Assembly: GCA_028279445.1 (NCBI GenBank)
Contig: JANQNT010000023.1
Location: 248,001 to 312,000 of the forward strand
DNA length: 64,000 nt
Reading direction: 5' to 3'
From: Tepidamorphaceae bacterium
GTDB taxonomy: Bacteria; Pseudomonadota; Alphaproteobacteria; Rhizobiales; Tepidamorphaceae
Below, one piece after another: positions 44,133 to 51,909 of this stretch (positions are counted from its first letter, which is position 1; each line of letters opens with the position of its first letter). The translations under genes were made by a program, and so were the position numbers. The notes beneath the pieces were generated by a model that worked only from the letters and a program-made list of their open reading frames with translations, was not told the DNA's origin and searched no databases.

Positions 44133-44146
44133 AATTGTATACAATT
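44133..44146. promoter_or_regulatory. GntR operator, distal copy
   Basis: AATTGTATACAATT is a perfect 14-base palindrome of the kind bound by FCD-type GntR regulators. It is 110 bases upstream of the GntR start. A near-identical site lies at 44237, with centres 104 bases apart, close to ten helical turns, which would allow looping or cooperative binding. Confidence 0.65.
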
Positions 44147-44236
44147 GAGTTTCTCCACGCCTTGTCGGTGCAGATTTCGCTAAGTTTTCTCAGCTTTCTT
44201 GGTCGTTTCAGTCCTGGATTTGGCTACGCTACCAAA

Positions 44237-44250
44237 ATATGTATACAATT
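44237..44250. promoter_or_regulatory. GntR operator, proximal copy
   Basis: ATATGTATACAATT matches the distal palindrome in 12 of 14 positions, retains the TGTATACA core and ends five bases before the GntR start codon. Binding here would block transcription or translation initiation of the regulator gene, so autorepression is likely. Confidence 0.65.
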
Positions 44251-44255
44251 GGCTC

Positions 44256-44966
44256 ATGGCTAAACCGCATCGATTGCCAAATCGCAACGCTTATGAACGG
44301 GTCCGGCAGATGATCCTGTCTGGGCAACTCGCCATGGGCAGCCGTATTGTCGAGACACGGATTGCTGCCGAACTGGGCCAGTCCCGGACACCGATACGCG
44401 AAGCTCTGCGCCGGCTCAGCGCTGATGGGCTGGTCGTCTTTCGCCCTAACCGCGGCTACGAAGTTCGTTGCTACAGTCCAGCCGATGTGGCCGAGATTTA
44501 CAGCTGCCGCGTTCTGCTTGAGAGCGAGGCGGTGCGTCTGGTCGCCCATCGGGGTCTGGATCCTGACCGCGCGGACTGTCTTGAAGAGCTGTTGCAGGAG
44601 GCCGATGAAGCGTTTGGGGCCAACCTGCCGCCAGAGACACTGCGTCAGCGGTTTCTCAGCCTCAACAATCAGTTCCACCAAGTGCTCTATGCTGGATCAG
44701 GGAACGAGACACTTCTCAATCTAATCCGCAGGGTGACCGAAATTCCGGTCGGCATTCGCCACTATTTTCGGTTCTCAGATGACCTGCTGGCGAGCAGCCA
44801 CGCCGCTCATCGCAAGATCTTCGAAGCGACATTGAGCCGACAGCCCGAGCGCGCGGGAGCGCTGATGCGGGAACATATCTGGACGGCACGAGACCGGATG
44901 ATTGAAACCGACCCGCATCACGATGCCGGCAGACTAGAAACCGACGAAGGGGTTGCGGCGGGCTGA
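44256..44966 (+). CDS. GntR-family regulator, FCD type
   Basis: The 236-residue protein has a winged helix with SRTPIREALRRLSADGLVVF and an FCD domain with metal-ligand-type histidines (NNQFHQVLY, HAAHRKIFEA). The ATG at 44256 follows the proximal operator; the open frame begins earlier at 44199. It lies 71 bases upstream of a PotABCD-like importer and the nitrile hydratase genes and probably represses them until an inducer binds. Confidence 0.88.
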   Translation: MAKPHRLPNRNAYERVRQMILSGQLAMGSRIVETRIAAELGQSRTPIREALRRLSADGLVVFRPNRGYEVRCYSPADVAEIYSCRVLLESEAVRLVAHRGLDPDRADCLEELLQEADEAFGANLPPETLRQRFLSLNNQFHQVLYAGSGNETLLNLIRRVTEIPVGIRHYFRFSDDLLASSHAAHRKIFEATLSRQPERAGALMREHIWTARDRMIETDPHHDAGRLETDEGVAAG

Positions 44967-45037
44967 ATTGCGGACCGCTGCGGCAACAATCACCAAAACC
45001 GGCAAGAACCGGGGATTACCACAGAAGGGGAACGACA

Positions 45038-46129
45038 ATGACCAAACGCAACACGGGACTTCCGGCGGCAAGGTCTTCGCGCCCATCCCGCCGCTCGGTG
45101 CTGAAGGGTGGTGCGGCTCTTGCGGGTGCCACCCTTGCCGCACCTTGGGTGACGACCAGGGCACGCGCTGCCGGCGAGATCAATGTCGTGCTCAATCAGG
45201 GCCTGCTCGCCAAGCTCTGGGTCGACGACCTGCATCCGAGATTTGAGGCCGAGACCGGCGCGAAGATCAATCTTCAGCAATCGGTCACCTCACAGATGCT
45301 GGCGATGCTGAAGACCCAGAAGGACAATCCGCCGGACCTCATGCAGTTTTCCGAGGCTGGCGTGTTCCTGGCCCGCGATGAGGGGCTGCTGCGCGCCCAT
45401 GAGGCCAAGAACATCTCCAACATGGCCAATGTGCGCGAGGCGTTCCTGCTGGCGGACAACTTCTCCGCCGGCGTGGTCGATGCGGTGCATACCCTGTTCT
45501 ACAATACCGAGTCCGGCGTCGATCAGCCCGCCGGCTGGGCCGATCTGTGGGACGCCAAGAACAACGGCAAGATCGCCATTGCTCCGGTTGGCTGGAACAG
45601 CGGCGTGCGGATCGTGACCAGTGCTGCGCAGGTTGCAACCGGAAAGCCCTTGTCCGAAGCGCAATACGAATGGGAAGCTGGCCTCGAACATCTGGCCAAG
45701 CTGAAAGACAATGGTGTCTCGATCTATACCGGCGCCCCCCAGGCCATCCAGATGCTGCAGAGCGGCCAGGTGCCGATCGTTCCGTTCTACGGCATCTTCA
45801 TCAATCCGCTGATCGACAAGGGTGCGCCGATCGCCCCGGCCCATCCGCTGACCGAGGGCATGCATGGCGAGATCGTCGGCTTGAACATGCCGGTCAATGC
45901 CAAGAACGTGGAACTGGCCGAAGTCTATGTGAATATGAGCTACGACAAGGCATTCCAGGAGAAGATCGACAGCGTGCTGCGCACACGGAGCGCTCACAAG
46001 GAGGTCGAAGCATCGGAACGGACACTGGAACTGATGGGGCCGCCGGACAACATCACCTATGCCGACTGGGCCTATCTGTCGAAGAACCGTCCGCAAATGA
46101 CCGAGAAGTGGAACGAGATTTTCGGTTGA
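45038..46129 (+). CDS. ABC importer binding protein, PotD/spermidine-type
   Basis: The 363-residue protein has a Tat-type signal (SRRSVLKGGAALAGATLAAP) followed by a PotD/PotF-like fold (family 1, polyamine/iron-type): INVVLNQGLLAKLW and SGVDQPAGWADLWDAKNNGK. GGGG precedes the ATG. A Tat signal implies export in folded form. Polyamine-type importers also move other cationic nitrogen compounds. The link to nitrile hydratase genes suggests a nitrogen-rich, perhaps cyano-containing, ligand. Confidence 0.87.
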   Translation: MTKRNTGLPAARSSRPSRRSVLKGGAALAGATLAAPWVTTRARAAGEINVVLNQGLLAKLWVDDLHPRFEAETGAKINLQQSVTSQMLAMLKTQKDNPPDLMQFSEAGVFLARDEGLLRAHEAKNISNMANVREAFLLADNFSAGVVDAVHTLFYNTESGVDQPAGWADLWDAKNNGKIAIAPVGWNSGVRIVTSAAQVATGKPLSEAQYEWEAGLEHLAKLKDNGVSIYTGAPQAIQMLQSGQVPIVPFYGIFINPLIDKGAPIAPAHPLTEGMHGEIVGLNMPVNAKNVELAEVYVNMSYDKAFQEKIDSVLRTRSAHKEVEASERTLELMGPPDNITYADWAYLSKNRPQMTEKWNEIFG

Positions 46130-46150
46130 CCCGGACGCTTAGCGGCCGCC

Positions 46151-47041
46151 ATGGCTGCCCGGCCATCCAAACTGCAAACCGCGCTGCGGGACTACGGTCC
46201 CGCGGTGCTCCTGCTTGCGCCGATGCTGGTGTTCTTGCTGGCCTTCTATGTGGTGCCGTTTGCCGGGATGCTGCGGGTCAGCTTCGGGTCGTGGGTCAAT
46301 GATCCTGAAGAAGCCAAGGCCGCCGGCTATTGGCTCTATCAGTATGAGAAGGCGTTTGACAGCGCACGGACGATGCGCGCGCTCTGGCGCACCTTCGAGC
46401 TGTCATTCATCTCGGTGATCATCACATTCCTGCTTTGCTATCCGATTGCGCTGATGATGCTCTGGCTTGGGCCACGCGTCCGCTCCGCGGTTCTTATGGT
46501 GGTCTTTATCTCACTGGCGGCAAGCCTCATTGTGCGCAACTACGGTTGGCTGGTTGTGCTGGCCGATCAGGGGCCGATCAACAACCTGCTTGTGGCGCTC
46601 GGTCTGTTTGAGCGCTCGCAGCGGCTGGTCTATAACGAGTGGGCGATCATCGTCGGGCTGGTGCACTACTGCATGCCCTTCATGATCCTACCGATCTACG
46701 GCTCACTCGTGCGGATCCCGCAATCACAGTGGGAAGCGCCGCGAACGCTCGGGGCCAATTCCTGGACCACCTTGCGCACTGTCATCCTACCGCTGTCTGC
46801 ACCGGGGATTTTTGGCGGTACGACCCTTTGCTTTGCGATTTGCGCGAGTGCGTTTGTGACGCCACTGATGCTGGGCTCACCCTCGACGGCGATGATCTCG
46901 CAGGTCGCCGCAGAGCAACTGCTCGTTCAGCTCAACTTCCCGCTTGGCTCGGCCATCATCTTCATCCTGACCGGCTTCACCTTCGCGCTTGTGTTTGTCT
47001 ATGCGGTTCTGGTGAGAAAGATGCTGCGGATCGATGTCTGA
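46151..47041 (+). CDS. ABC importer permease, PotB type
   Basis: The 296-residue permease has six predicted helices, and the EAA loop region reads WEAPRTLGANSWTTLRTVIL, as in PotB and related permeases. Its stop overlaps the next permease start by eight bases. It lies 21 bases after the binding-protein gene, within one operon. Confidence 0.89.
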   Translation: MAARPSKLQTALRDYGPAVLLLAPMLVFLLAFYVVPFAGMLRVSFGSWVNDPEEAKAAGYWLYQYEKAFDSARTMRALWRTFELSFISVIITFLLCYPIALMMLWLGPRVRSAVLMVVFISLAASLIVRNYGWLVVLADQGPINNLLVALGLFERSQRLVYNEWAIIVGLVHYCMPFMILPIYGSLVRIPQSQWEAPRTLGANSWTTLRTVILPLSAPGIFGGTTLCFAICASAFVTPLMLGSPSTAMISQVAAEQLLVQLNFPLGSAIIFILTGFTFALVFVYAVLVRKMLRIDV

Positions 47042-47834
47042 GGAGCGCGAATTCCGACTGATCATCAGCGTACTTGGCTGGGCGGCCCTGGCGTTCTTGG
47101 TGTTTCCGGTGGTGGTCACGGTGCTGGTCTCGTTCAACGGCTCGTTCTTTATCGAGTTTCCGCCTTCCTCCTATTCATTGGAGTGGTACCGAAACATCGC
47201 AAACATCAACAAGATCGCTGAAGCCACGCTGATCAGTCTGATGATTGCCGCGATAGCCGCTACACTTGTGACGGTTATGGCGCTCGGCACCGCCATAGCG
47301 ATCGTGCGCCATGAATTTGCCGGCAAAGCCGCTTTGACATCGTTCCTGCTTTCGCCAGTGGCGGTGCCCATCGTCGCCATCGGCATCGCGCTGGTGCAGT
47401 TCTTCATCCGGCTCGACATTGCCTTCACCTGGTACAGTCTGGTGATCGGCCACATGGTGCTTGTCGCGGCTTATCCGGTACGCACCATCGTCGCCTCGAT
47501 GACACTCTACAATCCCAATATTGAAGAGGCTGCCGCCTCACTGGGCGCCAATTCTTGGGTCGCGTTCTGGACGGTGACGCTGCCGCAGCTCAAACCAGGC
47601 ATCATCAGCGGCTTTCTATTCGCGTTCCTGATCAGCTTTGACAACTACCCGATCAGCATCTTCCTGGTGCGTGGTGGCCTGACCACCATGCCCATCGAAC
47701 TGTTCAACTACATCTCCCAGAACTTCGACCCAACTCCGGCAGCGTTCTCGACCATATACATCCTGATCATCAGCTTGATCATCGTATTCGTTGAGAAGCG
47801 CTATCAGGTCATCTCGCTTTCGATTGGACGATAA
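47034..47834 (+). CDS. ABC importer permease, PotC type
   Basis: The 266-residue permease has the PotC-type N-terminal pair of helices and the cytoplasmic loop IEEAAASLGANSWVAFWTVT. The ATG at 47034 overlaps the previous stop. The ATPase gene follows after three bases. With the PotB-type protein it forms the pore. Confidence 0.89.
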   Translation: MSEEREFRLIISVLGWAALAFLVFPVVVTVLVSFNGSFFIEFPPSSYSLEWYRNIANINKIAEATLISLMIAAIAATLVTVMALGTAIAIVRHEFAGKAALTSFLLSPVAVPIVAIGIALVQFFIRLDIAFTWYSLVIGHMVLVAAYPVRTIVASMTLYNPNIEEAAASLGANSWVAFWTVTLPQLKPGIISGFLFAFLISFDNYPISIFLVRGGLTTMPIELFNYISQNFDPTPAAFSTIYILIISLIIVFVEKRYQVISLSIGR

Positions 47835-47837
47835 AGC

Positions 47838-48908
47838 ATGGCGCGTCTTGAGCTCTCCGATCTGTGCTTCTCCGTTGGCAATCTGGATATTCTCCGCGAT
47901 GTCAATCTCACCGTAGAGGAAGGCTCCTGCCTGGCGCTGCTCGGACCGTCGGGATGCGGAAAGACCACGACCCTGCGCGCGATTGCCGGGTTCTTGCAGC
48001 CGACATCAGGCAGCATCACGTTCAACGGCCAGTCGGTCGTTGGCACGCCGGCGCACAAGCGTAATGTGGGTCTGGTCTTTCAGGACTACGCCCTGTTTCC
48101 GCATATGACGGTGGCCGAGAACATCGCCTACGGGCTTAAGCGCCGCGGTGTGGCGCAGACCGAATGCACGCAGCGGGTCGCTGACGCGCTCGAACTGGTC
48201 CAACTGGGGCCGTTGGCCGATCGGCTGCCGCGTCAGATGTCGGGTGGACAACAGCAGCGCGTCTCTCTGGCGCGGGCCCTGGTGATACGCCCCAACGTGT
48301 TGTTGCTGGACGAGCCTCTGGGTGCACTTGACCGCAAGTTGCGCGATCAGATGCAGGTCGAGTTGAAGCGCATTCAACGCGAATCCGGAATCACCACCAT
48401 CATCGTCACCCATGATCAGGAAGAAGCCTTGTCGCTTTCCGATCGTGTCGCAGTGATGTTCCATGGGCAGATCAATGAGATTGGCGAGCCGACGGAGCTT
48501 TACCGGGAGCCGGGCTCGCGCTCGGTGATGGAGTTTCTTGGTGCATCGAACTTTCTTGACGGCACAATTGTGTCGGGTGGCTCGGCCGGGTCCCATGTTC
48601 GAGTCACCGATGAACTGTCGATCAAGGTGGCGGGCTGTCATACAGAAGGGCAGCAGGTCCAACTGGGAATCCGGCCGGAGCAGTTTCTGGTTGAAGCCGA
48701 GCAGCGGGCCGGTGGATCGAACCTGATCGCGGCAAGGGTTCGCGAGGTCGTTTACAAGGGACCGCATGTTGAGCTGCACGTGGAGGCAGATGCTGGCCCC
48801 CGGCTTATGGTTCAACGGCGCATTCGCGGCATCACTGCGCAAGATACGTTTGCTATCGGCCAGGCTGTCTATCTGACGGTCGAGCCGGATGCGATCCTGG
48901 TGTTCTAG
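47838..48908 (+). CDS. ABC importer ATPase, PotA type
   Basis: The 356-residue ATPase has Walker A GPSGCGKTT (36-44), FQDYALFPHMTV, signature MSGGQQQRVSLARAL, Walker B LLLDEPLGALD and a C-terminal TOBE domain (IRPEQFLV). It is the last importer gene and lies 38 bases before the first nitrile hydratase gene. The palindrome at 48910 lies in that gap. Confidence 0.92.
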   Translation: MARLELSDLCFSVGNLDILRDVNLTVEEGSCLALLGPSGCGKTTTLRAIAGFLQPTSGSITFNGQSVVGTPAHKRNVGLVFQDYALFPHMTVAENIAYGLKRRGVAQTECTQRVADALELVQLGPLADRLPRQMSGGQQQRVSLARALVIRPNVLLLDEPLGALDRKLRDQMQVELKRIQRESGITTIIVTHDQEEALSLSDRVAVMFHGQINEIGEPTELYREPGSRSVMEFLGASNFLDGTIVSGGSAGSHVRVTDELSIKVAGCHTEGQQVQLGIRPEQFLVEAEQRAGGSNLIAARVREVVYKGPHVELHVEADAGPRLMVQRRIRGITAQDTFAIGQAVYLTVEPDAILVF

Positions 48909-48909
48909 A

Positions 48910-48923
48910 GGCAGCCGGCTGCC
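48910..48923 (+). other. Palindrome between importer and nitrile hydratase genes
   Basis: GGCAGCCGGCTGCC is a perfect 14-base palindrome starting two bases after the ATPase stop. It could form a short stem that modulates expression between the importer and enzyme parts of the operon. It lacks a T-run and so is not a classical terminator. Confidence 0.4.
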
Positions 48924-48946
48924 GCGACGCAGAGAAAGAGGGAACC

Positions 48947-49324
48947 ATGTCGCTTGAACGCAAGAACAGTGTGCGGGAGGGATCAGGCGGCCGCACTGTG
49001 CAGGACGTCGGCGGGCTTGATTTCGGCCCCATCGATCGTTCTGAGCACGAGCTGAGCTACTACGAGAAGCGCGTCGACGCCATGCTGATGCTGCTGGCAC
49101 GCCATCAGATCTTTCGAATTGATGCGCTGCGCCGCGCGGTCGAGGAATACAGTGCGCAGGAGTATGATGGCACCGCCTACTATGACCGCTGGATCAGGGC
49201 CATCCGCGAACTACTGCTGGAGCAGGAAGTGATAGGCCAAGCCGAACTTGAAACGCGGATCGCAGCCATCGCTGAGCACCTCACCAAGCAGGGCATCGAG
49301 ATCGACCGGACGCCCGTGACATGA
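48947..49324 (+). CDS. Nitrile hydratase beta chain, N-terminal half (ScnB-like)
   Basis: This 125-residue protein corresponds to the N-terminal half of nitrile hydratase beta chains: VQDVGGLDFGPID near residue 20, then YDGTAYYDRWIRAIRELL. A separate protein for this half is known from thiocyanate hydrolase (beta subunit) and three-subunit nitrile hydratases. A Shine-Dalgarno-like GAGGG precedes the ATG. Its stop overlaps the next gene. Activator proteins of cobalt nitrile hydratases resemble this half, so a maturation role is a weaker alternative. Confidence 0.82.
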   Translation: MSLERKNSVREGSGGRTVQDVGGLDFGPIDRSEHELSYYEKRVDAMLMLLARHQIFRIDALRRAVEEYSAQEYDGTAYYDRWIRAIRELLLEQEVIGQAELETRIAAIAEHLTKQGIEIDRTPVT

Positions 49325-49665
49325 CACAGACCGGCAGCAAGCAGATGCATGAATTCGGCGCAGGCAGCCACGTTCGCGTTCGGGATGACGCATCGCTGGG
49401 GCATTGCCGCACGCCGGTCTATCTGCGCGGCCAGTTTGGCACGATCGTTTCGATTGCTGGCCGGTTCAAAGATCCAGAACGCCTAGCCTACCACAAACCC
49501 GGCCTGCCTCTGCAGACCCTGTATCGCGTTCGCTTCGACCAGAACGTCTTGTGGCCTGGTTATAGCGGTGCGGCTGGCGACGACATTGAGGCTGACATCT
49601 TCGAACACTGGCTCGAACCCGCTGGTGCTGCAGTGACCGAAGCAGGTGTGGAGGGCAATCCATGA
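49321..49665 (+). CDS. Nitrile hydratase beta chain, C-terminal half (ScnA-like)
   Basis: The 114-residue protein equals the C-terminal SH3-like half of nitrile hydratase beta: GAGSHVRVRDDASLGHCRTP, YLRGQFGTIVSI, YRVRFDQNVLWP and a final DIFEHWLEPA. It overlaps both neighbours by four bases (ATGA), giving strict translational coupling expected for subunits of one complex. The order N-half, C-half, alpha matches scnB-scnA-scnC of thiocyanate hydrolase. Confidence 0.85.
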   Translation: MTQTGSKQMHEFGAGSHVRVRDDASLGHCRTPVYLRGQFGTIVSIAGRFKDPERLAYHKPGLPLQTLYRVRFDQNVLWPGYSGAAGDDIEADIFEHWLEPAGAAVTEAGVEGNP

Positions 49666-50300
49666 GCACACATGACCACGATCATGATCACGCCCCGATC
49701 AGTGACGATAGCGGTCCGGTATCCCGGTTCGAATTGCTGGAAACCGCTATCCGCGAGCTGCTGGTCGAGAAGGGACTGTTCAGTCCTGCGGACATTCATG
49801 CGCAGATCGAAGCGACAGAGTCGCGTGATCCTGCCCTTGGGGCGGACCTGGTCGCCAGGGCCTGGGTCGATCCAGGTTTCAAGGCGCAGTTGATCGACAA
49901 TCCGCGCAAAACGCTGGGCGACATGGGTATTGAGGTTGGCGGGCTCGCCGAGTTGCAAGTGGTCGAGAACACCGAAGACCTGCATCACGTTGTGGTCTGC
50001 ACCCTGTGCTCCTGCTATCCGCGTATGATCCTCGGTGTTCCGCCCGCCTGGTACAAAAGCACCGCCTATCGCAGCCGGGTTGTGAGAGATCCCCGGGGCG
50101 TTCTGCATGAATTCGGTATCGCATTGCCTGAGACCACGACAGTCCGGGTGCTCGACAGCACTGCTGATCTCCGCTTCCTCGTGATCCCTCGGCGGCCTTC
50201 TGGCACCGAGGGTCTCGACCAATCCAGTCTGGCGCAGCTTGTCACGCGCGACAGCATGATCGGCACCGGCGAGGCACTCGATCCGGGCGGCAGACCTTAG
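49662..50300 (+). CDS. Nitrile hydratase/thiocyanate hydrolase catalytic chain, cobalt-type motif
   Basis: The 212-residue protein is the alpha-type catalytic subunit with the metal-claw motif CTLCSC (Cys113, Cys116, Ser117, Cys118). Threonine in the second position is typical of cobalt enzymes. Downstream blocks PAWYKSTAYRSRVVRDPRGV and GTEGLDQSSLAQLVTRDSMI are the family core. The N-terminus is His/Asp-rich (HDHDHDH), which may hold metal. It would hydrate a nitrile to an amide, or hydrolyse a thiocyanate-like compound. No separate activator gene is visible in the window. Confidence 0.9.
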   Translation: MSTHDHDHDHAPISDDSGPVSRFELLETAIRELLVEKGLFSPADIHAQIEATESRDPALGADLVARAWVDPGFKAQLIDNPRKTLGDMGIEVGGLAELQVVENTEDLHHVVVCTLCSCYPRMILGVPPAWYKSTAYRSRVVRDPRGVLHEFGIALPETTTVRVLDSTADLRFLVIPRRPSGTEGLDQSSLAQLVTRDSMIGTGEALDPGGRP

Positions 50301-50322
50301 CCAGATGAAGAGGGAAAACCAC

Positions 50323-51198
50323 ATGGTGGATCGCGCGCAAACGAGGCAGCGCCTGAGAGACAAGATATCGGCCAGAGAAACCGTAATTGCTCCGGGAATC
50401 TTTGACTTGATTTCCGCACGCATTGCCGACGATCTCGACTTCGATGCGCTTTACATGACCGGCTATGGCATTTCCGCAAGCTATCTCGGATTGCCGGATG
50501 CGGGGCTGTCGACCTACACCGATATGGTCGATTCCGTGCGGCGTATCGCAGCCACATGCGAAACGCCGCTGATTGCCGATGGTGATACGGGCTATGGCGG
50601 CCTGCTCAATGTGCATCACACGGTCCAGGGCTATGAGCAGGCAGGCGCTGCTGCCATCCAGATGGAAGACCAGACCTTTCCCAAGCGCTGTGGCCACACG
50701 GTCGGGCGCGAGTGCATTCCCATGGAAGACATGGTCGCCAAGATTCGTGTTGCGCTCGACAGCAGAACCGACCCGAACTTCCTGATCATTGCACGGACCG
50801 ACGCGAGAACGGCGCTGGGGCTCGATGAGGCGATCAGGCGGGGCGAGGCCTATCGTGATGCGGGCGCCGATATTGTTTTTGTCGAATCGCCTGAATCAGT
50901 GGCCGAGATCGAGCAGATCGCAGAGGCTCTCAACTGCCCGCTGGTGGCCAATATGGTCGAAGGCGGACGCACACCGATGCTTGATCAGGAGCGCCTGACC
51001 GAACTGGGTTTTGCGCTGGCAATCTTCCCGGCCACCGGGTTTCTCGCTGCGGGGCAGGTCTTGCGCAATGTCTACGGCACCCTGAAGCGGGATGGCTCGA
51101 CAGCTGCCGTGCAGAACCAATTGGATGATTTCGACAAATTCAGTCGCACTGTTGGTTTTGAAGACGTGTGGGAGTTCGAAAAGCGCTATGGAAGCTGA
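50323..51198 (+). CDS. Isocitrate lyase/PEP mutase-superfamily enzyme
   Basis: The protein of about 291 residues has the ADGDTGYGG metal segment (Asp86, Asp88), Glu115 in IQMEDQ and the catalytic loop Cys123 in PKRCGH, as in C-C lyases such as methylisocitrate lyase and 2,3-dimethylmalate lyase. The start at 50323 has GAGGG upstream. It follows the nitrile hydratase genes by 22 bases and overlaps the cysteine-hydrolase region. It probably cleaves a 2-hydroxy- or 2-methyl-dicarboxylic acid arising later in the pathway. Confidence 0.87.
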   Translation: MVDRAQTRQRLRDKISARETVIAPGIFDLISARIADDLDFDALYMTGYGISASYLGLPDAGLSTYTDMVDSVRRIAATCETPLIADGDTGYGGLLNVHHTVQGYEQAGAAAIQMEDQTFPKRCGHTVGRECIPMEDMVAKIRVALDSRTDPNFLIIARTDARTALGLDEAIRRGEAYRDAGADIVFVESPESVAEIEQIAEALNCPLVANMVEGGRTPMLDQERLTELGFALAIFPATGFLAAGQVLRNVYGTLKRDGSTAAVQNQLDDFDKFSRTVGFEDVWEFEKRYGS

Positions 51199-51202
51199 TC
51201 CG

Positions 51203-51835
51203 ATGGCAGGCCCGAGCGCATCGGAGAACTACGCCGGCGTGTTCGACAGCCATGTTGGGTTCGGTGCGCGGCCTGCCCTGCTCATGATCGATTTCATGGC
51301 CGCTTATACAACGCAAGGCGCGGACTTCTTCGCCGCCGGTGTTGTCGATGCCGTAGACCAGTCGGTTGGCCTGCTCGCCACCGCCCGCGACGCCCGCATC
51401 CCGATCATTCATACCCGCGTCGAGTTTCATCCGTCAGGGCGGGATGGCGGTCTCTTCGTGCGCAAGGTGCCCGCTTTGCGTAAGCTGATTGCCGGTGAGC
51501 CGGAGGGTCAGTTCGACACCAGAGTGCAGCCCGCCGATGATGAGCTGGTGATCATCAAGAACTACGCCAGCGCCTTCTTTGGAACCTCCTTGCAGGCAAC
51601 GCTGACTGCCGACAGGATCGATACGATCATCTTGGCGGGGTGTTCGACCAGTGGCTGCATCCGCGCAACCGCAGTTGACGGCATGCAGCATGGGTTCCGC
51701 GTCATTGTCCCGCGCGAATGTGTTGGCGACCGCCATGACGGGCCGCACCAGGCCAACCTGTTCGATATCCATGCGAAATACGGCGACGTCGTTGACCGTG
51801 AAACGGTCTGCGACCTGTTGCAGTCTCTCCGCTAG
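51203..51835 (+). CDS. Isochorismatase-like cysteine hydrolase
   Basis: The protein of about 210 residues has the Asp-Lys-Cys triad of this superfamily: Asp30 (LLMIDFMAAYT), Lys119 (VIIKNYASAFFGT) and Cys152 (AGCSTSGCIRAT). It resembles amidases such as N-carbamoylsarcosine amidohydrolase. An amidase directly behind nitrile hydratase genes could convert the amide product to acid. I preferred ATG 51203 (GGAAG upstream) over 51188. It converges on the amidohydrolase gene at 51910. Confidence 0.85.
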   Translation: MAGPSASENYAGVFDSHVGFGARPALLMIDFMAAYTTQGADFFAAGVVDAVDQSVGLLATARDARIPIIHTRVEFHPSGRDGGLFVRKVPALRKLIAGEPEGQFDTRVQPADDELVIIKNYASAFFGTSLQATLTADRIDTIILAGCSTSGCIRATAVDGMQHGFRVIVPRECVGDRHDGPHQANLFDIHAKYGDVVDRETVCDLLQSLR

Positions 51836-51909
51836 TCAACCTCGGCGATCGGCACACTTGTTGTCTCAGGCATATTGGCTTGATCGCATGGGACGATTTG
51901 AGGCCGCAC

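Noticed and set aside
43893-44144. 83-residue minus-strand open frame near the GntR gene
   Set aside because: It has no family match, overlaps the distal operator and lacks a good ribosome binding site.
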